From Flavobacterium sp. HBTb2-11-1 (GTDB lineage: Bacteria > Bacteroidota > Bacteroidia > Flavobacteriales > Flavobacteriaceae), in the NCBI RefSeq assembly GCF_009826975.1, contig NZ_WUMO01000003.1, positions 186,001 through 250,000 of the forward strand: a stretch of 64,000 nucleotides of DNA, in the 5' to 3' direction. Of this stretch, positions 56,315-64,000 are shown in pieces. The notes below the pieces were generated by a model that saw only the letters and a list, made by a program, of their open reading frames with translations, was not told the DNA's origin and did not search any database. Numbering within the stretch: position 1 is the stretch's first letter; each line of letters begins with the position of its first letter. Made by a program: the position numbers and the translations under genes.

Positions 56315-59300
56315 ATGATTAAAAACGTACTAAAATTACTGTTTGTCATATGCCTTTTCGGTTTTCAAAGCCTAGAAGCGCAGACAACAGTAAAAGGAAC
56401 GATAACAGATGCTCAAAGCGGGATTCCGATTCCTGGAGCAAATATTATTGTTAAAGGAACTAAAACAAGTGCTTCAACAGATTTTGACGGTAAGTACAGC
56501 ATTAGTGTTCCTAATCAATCAGCAGTTTTGGTTTTTACTTATGTAGGATCTGCTACAAAAGAAGTTGCTGTGGGAGCACAAACGACAATTAATGTAACTC
56601 TAGGGCCAGATACGCAGCAGTTAGGAGAAGTAGTAGTTACCGCTCTTGGTATTAAAAGAGAGAAAAAAGCCATTACGTATTCTGCACAAAACGTTTCTGT
56701 TGATGAGTTATCAGAAGCAAGATCATTAAACGTTGCCAACTCACTTTCTGGTAAAGTTGCGGGTCTTAACTTCTCTACAACTTCAAATGGTGTTGGTTCT
56801 TCTTCTAGAATTACTTTAAGAGGTAACAGATCTCTTAATGGTAACAACCAACCTCTTTATGTTGTAGATGGTGTGCCAATTTCTAACGGAACAACAAACA
56901 CAAATCCTGATATTGATACAGGAGGAACTACTCAGCCTGATGGTATCTCTAATATTAACCCAGAAGACATTGCTTCGATGACTGTTCTTAAAGGACCATC
57001 TGCAGCAGCACTTTATGGTTCTAGAGCATCAAATGGTGTAATCGTAATTACTACTAAATCTGGTAAAGCAGGAAAAACTTCTGTTTCGTTATCATCTAAC
57101 TTTATGGCTTCTTCAGCTTATAACTTGATGAATTTACAAAATGAGTACGGACAAGGAACAAACGGAAATTATGTTTCTAACTCAAGCTCAAGCTGGGGTG
57201 CGCCTTTAGACGGGCGTCAGGTATCTGCATGGCAGTTGGTTCGTAATCCAAATTATGCTGGACCTGCGACACAAAGTTATTCTCCACAGCCAAACAACGT
57301 TATTGATTTCTACAAAACAGGTTATAACTTAGCAAACACTTTGACAGTTACTGCTGGTAACGAAAAAGCGCAAGGTTATTTCTCTTACACTAACACACGT
57401 GCTGAAGGTATTGTGGGTGGAAACCAAATGGACAGACACAATCTTAACTTAAGATTGACTAGCAAGATTACAGATAAATTAACTTTAGATGCTAAAACAA
57501 ACTACATCGTTCAGGATATCGATAACTTATTGAGAACGGGTGAAGAGTCTATCGGAACATCTGCTTATTTATTGCCACGTAGTATTGCTTACAACGATTA
57601 CAAAGATTTCGAATATTTTGATGCTGCAGGACAAAGACAAGTTAACTATTTTATCGATGAAACTGGAGCTCCTGGAGGAAACCCATTCTGGTCTGCTTTA
57701 AGAGATGATGCTCGTACAGATAAAAGAAACAGATTTATTGGTTTAGCTTCTCTTAAATATGAGTTTACAAAAACGTTAAGCTTACAAGGTAGAGCTGGTT
57801 TAGACCAAATGACAAACAAAAACGTAAGAAACAGATATGCAACTGCAGCTTTCAACAGTAACATGGGATCTTATAGCGAATCTTATGAAACAGTAAGCGA
57901 ATTGAACGTAGATGCTTTACTTTCTTACAATGAAAAATTCGGAGATTTCTCTGTTGGTCTTAATGCGGGTGCGAGTTCATTGCAGCAAAATAGTTCAGCT
58001 TTAAATTCTGGCGGTGTTTTAAGTAAAAGAAACTTCTTTGCATTATCAAACGTTCAGACAGTTCAATCTACTTCTACAGCTTCAGAAAAAAGAATCAATT
58101 CTGTTTACGGATTTGGTCAAATTGGTTTCAGAAACTACTTATTCTTAGATTTAACAGCTAGAAATGACTGGTCTTCAACTTTACCAGAAGATTATTTCTA
58201 CCCATCTTTCGGACTTTCAGCTGTTATTTCTGATATGGTTACATTGCCAGAAGTAATTAGTTTTGCAAAAGTTAGAGCTTCTTACGCACAAGTGGGTAAC
58301 GATACAGATCCGTATCAGACACAACAAAGATTCTCTTACATTGGAGGAAACGGTGGTATGTTATACGGACAAAGCACAAAAGCAAATCCAAACTTAAAAC
58401 CAGAGATTTCTTCTTCTACAGAGTTTGGTGCCGATGTTAGATTTTTCAACAACCGTTTAGGTTTAGATTTTACATATTTCAATACATTAACTAACAATCA
58501 AATTTTCTACATCAATACGCCTGAGCCTTCTGGATATTCTAGAGCTATCGTAAACGGTGGAGATATTGAAAATAAAGGTATCGAGCTTACACTTACTGCA
58601 ACTCCAATCCAGACAGAAAACTTTACTTGGGATATTACAGCAAACTATGCTTCTTACAAGTCAAAAGTAAAATCTATCTTTGAAGGAAGAGATGAATTAG
58701 TTCTTGGAGAAGGACGTTTAGTAAGAAGTAAAGTGGTTGTTGGAGGCGAATATGGTGATTTATACATCAAAGGTTTCCAAAGAGATCCAAACGGAAATAT
58801 CATTGTAAATAGTGCGGGTATTCCATTAGCTACAAATGGTTTTGATGTTCGTGCTGGTAACTTTAACCCAGATTGGACTGCAGGTTTCAAAAACAACTTT
58901 AAATACAAAGATTTCTCTTTAAGCTTCTTGGTTGATTTCAGAATTGGTGGTGAAGTTATTTCATACACTCAAGCGAGACAAGCTGGTTTAGGGGTAAGTG
59001 ATATTACTTTGGCAGGAAGAAATGGCGGAATTATTGTGGATGGTGTTGTAGATAACGGAAACGGAACTTATTCTCCAAACACAACAAGCATTAATGCTGA
59101 GCAATACTGGACAGCTATCGGACAAAGAACTCCAATTGCAGAGCCATTTGTTTATGATGCTACAAACATCAGATTAAGAGAGCTTGTTTTTGGTTACTCA
59201 ATGCCAAAACGTTTATTAGGTAATTCAGGATTTTCAAGTATCGATTTCTCACTAGTAGGTAGAAACTTGTTCTTCTTCTTGAATAAAGCTGAGCACTTTG

Positions 59301-59401
59301 ATCCAGAAGCTGGAGCAGGTACAGGTAACTTACAAGGTATAGAATCTTTCAACATTCCATCAACGAGAGATTATGGAGTGAATGTTAAATTCGGATTTTA
59401 A
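56315..59401 (+). CDS. SusC-family TonB-dependent outer-membrane receptor
   Basis: A 1028-residue importer for oligosaccharides. The signal peptide ends at LEAQ. Next come a carboxypeptidase-like regulatory domain (about 23-105, VKGTITDAQSGIPIPGANI), the TonB box region QLGEVVVTALGIKR, a plug domain (about 120-235, with PLYVVDGVPI and VLKGPSAAALYGSRASNGVIVITTK in its end), and a 22-strand barrel finishing in a C-terminal Phe (VKFGF). It lacks an STN domain, so it is not of the kind that signals to an anti-sigma factor. It pairs with the SusD-like gene 16 bases downstream and presumably imports the glycans handled by the GH2-GH3 run upstream. Confidence 0.95.
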   Translation: MIKNVLKLLFVICLFGFQSLEAQTTVKGTITDAQSGIPIPGANIIVKGTKTSASTDFDGKYSISVPNQSAVLVFTYVGSATKEVAVGAQTTINVTLGPDTQQLGEVVVTALGIKREKKAITYSAQNVSVDELSEARSLNVANSLSGKVAGLNFSTTSNGVGSSSRITLRGNRSLNGNNQPLYVVDGVPISNGTTNTNPDIDTGGTTQPDGISNINPEDIASMTVLKGPSAAALYGSRASNGVIVITTKSGKAGKTSVSLSSNFMASSAYNLMNLQNEYGQGTNGNYVSNSSSSWGAPLDGRQVSAWQLVRNPNYAGPATQSYSPQPNNVIDFYKTGYNLANTLTVTAGNEKAQGYFSYTNTRAEGIVGGNQMDRHNLNLRLTSKITDKLTLDAKTNYIVQDIDNLLRTGEESIGTSAYLLPRSIAYNDYKDFEYFDAAGQRQVNYFIDETGAPGGNPFWSALRDDARTDKRNRFIGLASLKYEFTKTLSLQGRAGLDQMTNKNVRNRYATAAFNSNMGSYSESYETVSELNVDALLSYNEKFGDFSVGLNAGASSLQQNSSALNSGGVLSKRNFFALSNVQTVQSTSTASEKRINSVYGFGQIGFRNYLFLDLTARNDWSSTLPEDYFYPSFGLSAVISDMVTLPEVISFAKVRASYAQVGNDTDPYQTQQRFSYIGGNGGMLYGQSTKANPNLKPEISSSTEFGADVRFFNNRLGLDFTYFNTLTNNQIFYINTPEPSGYSRAIVNGGDIENKGIELTLTATPIQTENFTWDITANYASYKSKVKSIFEGRDELVLGEGRLVRSKVVVGGEYGDLYIKGFQRDPNGNIIVNSAGIPLATNGFDVRAGNFNPDWTAGFKNNFKYKDFSLSFLVDFRIGGEVISYTQARQAGLGVSDITLAGRNGGIIVDGVVDNGNGTYSPNTTSINAEQYWTAIGQRTPIAEPFVYDATNIRLRELVFGYSMPKRLLGNSGFSSIDFSLVGRNLFFFLNKAEHFDPEAGAGTGNLQGIESFNIPSTRDYGVNVKFGF

Positions 59402-59417
59402 TTAAAAAAGAGACATC

Positions 59418-61019
59418 ATGAAATATAGTTTTAAAATAAAAACATTAGGAGTTGCATTAATGGCGGTTTCGATTTTGTCAAGCTGTACTGGCGACTTTGA
59501 CGAAATAAACAAAGATCCTAATTCTTTGACTGAAGATCAGTTAGATGCTACATTGGCAGGTCCTGCATTTGCTTCAGCATTGTATGCAGGTATCCACAAT
59601 GGTTCTTATTCGTCACCAAGTGGGATAGATGATCAAGGTACGTGGGGTATTGCTACTGGTATTTTGTCTTCAACTTTTATCCACTATTTAAACTGTGGAT
59701 ATGGAACGGAAAGAAATGCTTTCGTAAATGGATACGAAGGTAGAGGATGGACAAGATTTTACACCGTTGCAGCTCCAGCTTTATCAAATGCTATAAAAGC
59801 ATCTGAAGGAAACAATGAAGCATTGGCGATCTTAAAAATCTGGAAAGTTTTCATGTACAACCAAATGGTTGATGCTTACGGACCAATTCCTTACACTGAA
59901 GCCGGTAACGGAAAAGATAAAGTTCCTTACGATAGCGTAGAATTTATCTATGCAGATTTCTTTAAACTATTAGACGAAGCAAACGCAACATTAACTTCTA
60001 CTTCTGCAACTTCAGTTGCTTCTCTTGCTCCAAATGATAGAGTTTATGCAGGAAGTGTTGACAAATGGAGAATCTTTGGAAACAGTATGAGATTACGTTT
60101 AGCTTTAAGAATTTCTGATAAAGATCCTGCAAATGCAAAAACTCAAGCTGAAGCTGCTGTTGCTGCTGGAGTTATGCAGACAAACGATCAAAGTGCATTC
60201 TTTAAAGCAAGTAACATTACGCCAAACAACTTAAACATGATTGTAAACAGCTGGGGTTATGTAATGACTGCTTCTATGGAAAGTATTCTTGTAGGTTACA
60301 AGGATCCGCGTTTAGCAAAATGGTTTGCTCCACTTGATGCAAATGCTACTGTAAAAGTGTATAGAGGAAATCCAGTTGGAGGTTTAGAAGATCAATTTGG
60401 AACTACTAAATTCTCTGCTTTTAACAATGATGTTTTAGGAAATGGTCCAAATAACACACTTAGCGAAACTAAAAATATTGAAATCTTTATGGCTTCTGAA
60501 AACTATTTAAGTAGAGCAGAAGGAGCTTTAAATGGATGGAATATGGGAGCAGATGCTAAAACTTTGTATGAAACAGGTATTAGATTATCTCTTGCGCAAT
60601 GGGGAATTACAGAAGTAGCTGATGTTAATGCTTACATTGCTGGAACAACATTGCCAACATTACCAAACATTTTGACTTTATACCCAACTTTAGATTTACA
60701 AGATATTCCAGTTAAATTGCCAGTGGCATGGTCTGCATCTACTGCTGATCAAAGAACGCAGATTGCAGTTCAAAAATACTTAGCCATTTTCCCAGAATCT
60801 TGGGAAGCTTGGGCAGATTTAAGAAGAAGTGATGCTAAAGTAATTTATCCAGTTTTAAATACGGATAATCCAGATGCAGGAGTTGGTAAATCTTTAATGA
60901 AAAGAATTATTTACACTACAAATGAGTACTCATCAAACAAAGAAGCTGTAGATGGCGGAGTTGCTAAATTAGGAGGTCCAGATTCAGGTGGAACAAGACT
61001 TTGGTGGGACACAAAATAA
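59418..61019 (+). CDS. SusD/RagB-family nutrient-binding lipoprotein
   Basis: A 533-residue surface lipoprotein. The lipobox LSSC (about residue 23) is followed by TGDFDEINKDPNSLTE, the acidic-rich start common in SusD proteins with NKDPN. Helical TPR-like pairs follow (ALAILKIWKVFMYNQMVDAYGPIPYTEA). The later text SWEAWADLRRSD is also family-specific. It resembles the SusD-like group 2 (SusD_2) type. It would cap the SusC barrel and bind the glycan or glycopeptide. No surface-anchored endo-enzyme is encoded next to it. Confidence 0.94.
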   Translation: MKYSFKIKTLGVALMAVSILSSCTGDFDEINKDPNSLTEDQLDATLAGPAFASALYAGIHNGSYSSPSGIDDQGTWGIATGILSSTFIHYLNCGYGTERNAFVNGYEGRGWTRFYTVAAPALSNAIKASEGNNEALAILKIWKVFMYNQMVDAYGPIPYTEAGNGKDKVPYDSVEFIYADFFKLLDEANATLTSTSATSVASLAPNDRVYAGSVDKWRIFGNSMRLRLALRISDKDPANAKTQAEAAVAAGVMQTNDQSAFFKASNITPNNLNMIVNSWGYVMTASMESILVGYKDPRLAKWFAPLDANATVKVYRGNPVGGLEDQFGTTKFSAFNNDVLGNGPNNTLSETKNIEIFMASENYLSRAEGALNGWNMGADAKTLYETGIRLSLAQWGITEVADVNAYIAGTTLPTLPNILTLYPTLDLQDIPVKLPVAWSASTADQRTQIAVQKYLAIFPESWEAWADLRRSDAKVIYPVLNTDNPDAGVGKSLMKRIIYTTNEYSSNKEAVDGGVAKLGGPDSGGTRLWWDTK

Positions 61020-61064
61020 TTAATTTGGTAAAGTAAAAGATCAAACGATTTGTTACTTGAGCAG

Positions 61065-61094
61065 AAGGAGAGGTAACTCTCCTTTTGTTTTTTA
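61065..61094 (+). terminator. Intrinsic terminator after the SusD gene
   Basis: AAGGAGAG (61065-61072) pairs with CTCTCCTT (61077-61084) around GTAA, followed by TTGTTTTTT. It lies about 45 bases after the SusD stop. Confidence 0.85.
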
Positions 61095-61162
61095 TGAAGA
61101 CCTGTGAATTTTTGCCCCAACTTTAATTCATAACATACAATATTAATTTTCATCAAAATAAA

Positions 61163-62209
61163 ATGATTTTAAAGACAAAATATACTGTTGCAGCATTGTT
61201 TGCTTTATTTCTTTTTTCTAATGAAACAAAGGCACAATTAAAGGCTGTAAATATCGAAAGCAGTTATATTGCAGACCCGCCTGTTACAACCAATAGCCAT
61301 GCCTCAACTTTGGTTGAATACAAGCCAAACGAAATTTTAGCAGCTTGGTTTGGCGGAAAATATGAAGGTGCAAAAGATGTCGGAATTTATATTTCGGCTT
61401 ACAAAGACAAAAAATGGTCTGTTCCAAAAGCACTGATTCAACCCTTAATTAAAAACGGAGATACGCTTCCTTGTTGGAATCCCGTTCTGTTTAAAAGCAA
61501 AAGCCAGAATTTGTATTTGTTTTATAAAATCGGAAAAAATCCGAGAGAATGGTTTGGCGCTATGATGGTTTCAAAAGATAACGGAACAACTTGGGGAGAA
61601 CCAAAATATCTCCCAGAAGGAATTTTAGGACCAATCCGAAATAAACCAATCGAAACCACTCCAGGTGTGATTTTATGCGGAAGCAGCACAGAAAGCATCA
61701 ACACAGATCAATGGCGAGTACATGTTGAAGAATACACTGAAGCAACAGATTCTTGGAAGAAAATAGCGGTAGAAAACAACCAGAATTTTGATGTTATTCA
61801 GCCCACATTTTTAATTCATAGTAAAAGTGATATTCAGATGCTGTCTAGAAGCAAACACAATAAAGTAGTTTCTAGCTGGTCGGGAGATAATGGAAAAAGC
61901 TGGATAAGAACCAATACCATAAATGTAATTAATTCTAATTCTGGTATCGATGCTTTGACAGTTAATAAAAACCTATTCTTATTGGTAAATAATCCGCTTC
62001 CAATTGGAAAAGACTGGTTTAACGGACGTAATATTTTAGACGTAGAATATTCTAAAGATGGTTTAAAATGGACGAAACTATTCGATCTCGAAAAACAGGA
62101 AAAAGGAGAATTTAGTTATCCAGCCATAATCCAAACCACAGACAAGAAAATACATGTTTTGTATACTTATGATCGAAAATATATTAAACATACCTCTTTT
62201 GATTTATAA
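61163..62209 (+). CDS. Secreted BNR-repeat (sialidase-like) propeller protein
   Basis: A 348-residue exported protein. The signal peptide ends near ETKAQ. Asp-box turns SKDNGTTW, SGDNGKSW and SKDGLKW mark a six-bladed propeller. The HASTLVEY...AAWFGG opening, CWNPVLF, LFYKIG and GILGPIRNKP segments align with the gene at 15407, so the two are paralogues. Unlike that copy it has a cleaved signal instead of a lipobox. No FRIP motif is visible. It could be a sialidase-related glycosidase of a different specificity. The terminator at 61065 separates it from SusD, so it may have its own promoter. Confidence 0.7.
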   Translation: MILKTKYTVAALFALFLFSNETKAQLKAVNIESSYIADPPVTTNSHASTLVEYKPNEILAAWFGGKYEGAKDVGIYISAYKDKKWSVPKALIQPLIKNGDTLPCWNPVLFKSKSQNLYLFYKIGKNPREWFGAMMVSKDNGTTWGEPKYLPEGILGPIRNKPIETTPGVILCGSSTESINTDQWRVHVEEYTEATDSWKKIAVENNQNFDVIQPTFLIHSKSDIQMLSRSKHNKVVSSWSGDNGKSWIRTNTINVINSNSGIDALTVNKNLFLLVNNPLPIGKDWFNGRNILDVEYSKDGLKWTKLFDLEKQEKGEFSYPAIIQTTDKKIHVLYTYDRKYIKHTSFDL

Positions 62210-62301
62210 GATAATAGTACGCTGATAAAACGGATTCATTTCGTGAAAACGCTGATTTTTACGGATTTTTTTATTCTATTTTTTATATAATATCTGTATT
62301 T

Positions 62302-62340
62302 ATCCGCGTCTTTGCAAAGCAAATCCGTTTCGTCCGCGTC
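62302..62340. repeat. Dispersed repeat, second copy of the element at 30593
   Basis: ATCCGCGTCTTTGCAAAGC leads into AAATCCGTTTCG. The left side of the same gap (62220-62270) has AAAACGGATTCATTTCG words that face it, giving an imperfect inverted repeat over the 150-base gap before the M28 peptidase. Confidence 0.6.
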
Positions 62341-62360
62341 CAATCTATAGAAAAACAATT

Positions 62361-63314
62361 ATGAAATTAAAACTTCTTTTTACGACCGTATTTTTTTGCT
62401 GTACTTTCGTGAATGCACAAATGGCTAAGACCTTTTATAAACATGACAAATATCTTTCATCAGATAAATTAGAAGGTCGTTTTGTAGGAACTAAAGGAAA
62501 TAACGATGCGGCTGCATATATCAAAAAATATTTTAAGAAATATGGTTTACAGCAATTCAATGATAGTTATTATCAGCCTTTCAAAGTATTTGTCAAAGAA
62601 GGAATCAATAAAATGAAATCGGATAGTGTGGCAACGCAAAATGTTGTGGGTTACATTGAAGGCTCCGATCCTAATTTGAAAAACGAATACATTGTAATCG
62701 GTGCACATTACGATCACTGGGGTTGGGGCGGACAAGGTTCTGGAAGTAAAAAGAAAGAAGCCTTTGCCATTCATAATGGTGCCGATGATAATGCATCTGG
62801 TGTTTCGGCTTTGCTTTGCATCTTAGAAGAAATTTCAAAACAAAAAGTAAAACCTAAACGAAGCATCATTTTTATTTCGTTCAGCGGAGAAGAAGAAGGA
62901 TTGCTTGGTTCAAAGTATTTTGTAAATCATCTTCCACTTCCAAAAGAAGCTGTAAAAGTGATGCTCAATATGGATATGGTTGGAAGATTGAATGATAAAA
63001 AAGAGCTTTACATGGGAGGAGCAGGAACTTTTCCGAACGGAGTAGAATTAATGAAAAAACTGCAAGAAAATAGCGGATTAAATCCTGTAGTACATGCAGG
63101 CGACGTTGGTGGTTCAGATCATGTTTCTTTCTACAAAGAATCCATTTCGGCAGTTGGTTTTCATACAGGCGGACACCTGCAATATCACACGCCCGAAGAC
63201 GACATCGAATTGATTAATTCAGAAGGAGGCGCATTGGTTGCTCAATATATTTATAATGCCCTTGTACAAATTGCCAATTACGAAGAAGCTTTGGTTTTTA
63301 TCAAACAGAATTAA
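62361..63314 (+). CDS. Secreted M28-family zinc aminopeptidase
   Basis: A 317-residue exported peptidase. The signal peptide ends at VNAQ. The two-zinc site of the family is complete: H116 in GAHYDHW, D142 in GADDNASG, E177-E178 in GEEEG, an Asp in NMDMVGR (about residue 205) and the final His in YHTPEDD. The family removes N-terminal amino acids from peptides. Its location behind SusC/SusD and the BNR gene suggests it could trim the peptide part of imported glycopeptides, which would prepare GlcNAc-Asn for the glycosylasparaginase. An independent housekeeping role is also possible. Confidence 0.92.
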   Translation: MKLKLLFTTVFFCCTFVNAQMAKTFYKHDKYLSSDKLEGRFVGTKGNNDAAAYIKKYFKKYGLQQFNDSYYQPFKVFVKEGINKMKSDSVATQNVVGYIEGSDPNLKNEYIVIGAHYDHWGWGGQGSGSKKKEAFAIHNGADDNASGVSALLCILEEISKQKVKPKRSIIFISFSGEEEGLLGSKYFVNHLPLPKEAVKVMLNMDMVGRLNDKKELYMGGAGTFPNGVELMKKLQENSGLNPVVHAGDVGGSDHVSFYKESISAVGFHTGGHLQYHTPEDDIELINSEGGALVAQYIYNALVQIANYEEALVFIKQN

Positions 63315-63418
63315 AACGAAGCGATATTTAATACAAATAAATTAAGTCGACTAGTGAAATTAATGCCTGTTCAATTTCACAAAACAAGTTAAGTTAATTA
63401 GTTTTTGTTTTTTAGCAA

Positions 63419-63452
63419 AGACGGTGTCTATTACATATTATAGACGCCGTCT
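63419..63452. terminator. Bidirectional hairpin between M28 and HxlR genes
   Basis: AGACGGTGTCTA (63419-63430) pairs with TAGACGCCGTCT (63441-63452) with one G-T pair and a 10-base loop. It overlaps the last codons of the HxlR gene. A smaller stem, GTGAAATT (63354-63361) with 63373-63380, lies closer to the peptidase. Both could end the convergent transcripts. Confidence 0.65.
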
Positions 63453-63796
63453 TTCATTTTAAAAGCCCATGAAGCCATAGCATCAATAACAGGCATTAAA
63501 CCAGTTCCTGCAATGCTTAATCTGTACGTTACAAATGGCGGTACAACAGGTTTTGCCTCGCGAATAACCAATCCGTCAGCTTCCAGCTGTTTTAAATGCT
63601 GAATTAGCATTTTTTCTGTTATGGCAGGAATAGCTCTTTTCAGTTCGCTATAACGTTTATCTCCAGTCGATAAATGATATAAAATAATAGGTTTCCAGTA
63701 GCCTCCAATTTTTTCCATAACAAAAGTCACGGGACATTTTTCCAATGCATACTGCTTGTTTTCCTGAATAGTAGACGATTCTTTAATTGCGGTCAT
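63431..63796 (-). CDS. HxlR-family winged-helix transcription regulator
   Basis: A 121-residue cytoplasmic regulator. I place the start at the ATG at 63796 (TAIKESSTIQ); the longer frame to 63871 would cover the divergent promoter and adds 25 residues not typical of the family. CPVTFVMEKIGGYWKPIILYHLSTGDKRYSEL gives the conserved Cys and first helix, RAIPAITEKMLIQHLKQLEADGLV the winged-helix core. HxlR proteins often sense redox or aldehyde stress through that Cys. It is divergent from a NAD(P)H-binding oxidoreductase gene, the usual arrangement for regulator and target. Confidence 0.93.
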   Translation of the reverse strand: MTAIKESSTIQENKQYALEKCPVTFVMEKIGGYWKPIILYHLSTGDKRYSELKRAIPAITEKMLIQHLKQLEADGLVIREAKPVVPPFVTYRLSIAGTGLMPVIDAMASWAFKMKDGVYNM

Positions 63797-63811
63797 AATA
63801 CATACTTTAGG

Positions 63812-63850
63812 GTAAGTACTTGTATAAAAGTAAGTACAAAGATACCTTTG
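63812..63850. promoter_or_regulatory. Divergent promoter with HxlR-type operator
   Basis: GTACTT (63816-63821) and AAGTAC (63832-63837) are complementary half-sites 10 bases apart. GTAAGTAC also repeats directly at 63812 and 63830. On the + strand TTG (63820-63822) and the exact -7 box TACCTTTG (63843-63850) are 20 bases apart, so the operator covers the -33 element. On the other strand TATCTTTG (63844 back to 63837) is a second -7 match for the regulator gene. Confidence 0.6.
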
Positions 63851-63877
63851 TCTTGTTAAATAAAAAAACATTTAAAG

Positions 63878-64000
63878 ATGAAAATTATAGTCTCAGGTTC
63901 ATTAGGAAACATAGGAAAGCCATTAGTGGCACAATTAGTACAATCGGGACACGATGTAACCGTTATCAGTAGTAATGCAGACAGAAAATCTGCTATTGAA
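63878..64000 (+). CDS. N-terminal fragment of a NAD(P)H-binding NmrA/SDR-like protein
   Basis: The frame is open to the end of the window, giving 41 residues. They begin MKIIVSGSLGNIGKPLVAQL, a Rossmann start with the GxxGxxG dinucleotide-binding motif (GSLGNIG), followed by the strand HDVTVISS. This is the usual start of NmrA-type atypical short-chain dehydrogenases, often called NAD(P)H-binding or quinone-related oxidoreductases and frequently paired with HxlR regulators. The rest lies outside the window. Confidence 0.85.
   Translation, partial: MKIIVSGSLGNIGKPLVAQLVQSGHDVTVISSNADRKSAIE

Noticed and set aside
56315..59401. SusC as a transducing receptor with anti-sigma signalling
   Set aside because: No STN domain lies before the carboxypeptidase-like domain, and no ECF sigma or anti-sigma gene is nearby.

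Overview
The window reads as a chromosomal stretch of a Bacteroidota bacterium, most likely a Flavobacterium. The DNA is AT-rich. Starts are preceded by A-rich leaders instead of Shine-Dalgarno sites. One exact TAnnTTTG promoter box is visible at the right end. There is a SusC/SusD pair, and secreted glycosidases make up most of the coding capacity. Almost everything is on the + strand; the exceptions are a LytS/LytTR-type two-component pair (about 33.0-34.8 kb) and a HxlR regulator at the right end.

Left block (1-27 kb): the end of a beta-helix protein (probably GH28), a GH43-like enzyme, a beta-propeller enzyme, two GH78 rhamnosidases, an esterase with an STN-like N-terminus, a GH95 fucosidase/galactosidase, an MGH1-like (alpha/alpha)6 lipoprotein, a BNR propeller lipoprotein, a sugar-isomerase-like lipoprotein, an alpha-glucuronidase-like TIM-barrel protein and two GH2 enzymes. 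Rhamnose, fucose or L-galactose, uronic acid and arabinose/galactose are the implied sugars. This fits a pectin side chain (rhamnogalacturonan) or a rhamnose/glucuronate-capped arabinogalactan. The block has no SusC/SusD of its own inside the window.

Middle (27-35 kb): two unrelated small genes (YdeI-like and a Pr6Pr-type membrane protein), a GH29 with CBM32-like modules, a NagB fused to a PIG-L deacetylase domain, and the two-component pair transcribed divergently from the next block.

Right block (35-63 kb): GH92, sodium:solute symporter, GH130 phosphorylase, CBM9-like protein, GHL10-like TIM barrel, Tat-exported glycosylasparaginase, GH2 (LacZ type), GH20, GH29, a second GH92, GH3 with PA14, SusC, SusD, a second BNR propeller and an M28 aminopeptidase. 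Together these form a coherent route for dismantling N-glycans: galactose, GlcNAc, fucose, mannose and possibly xylose are trimmed, the GlcNAc-Asn bond is cut, and Man-GlcNAc is taken up and phosphorolysed. GlcNAc-6-P would feed the NagB fusion. Plant-type N-glycans are the best fit.

Almost every gap between genes holds a long, often nested inverted repeat. The arms draw on a small set of recurring words (for example the CGCAGATT, GCCACAGATT, AATTCGTG, CTTTGCG and AACTTTGTCAAAGTT families). They account for most of the non-coding DNA here and are the most unusual structural feature of the window.
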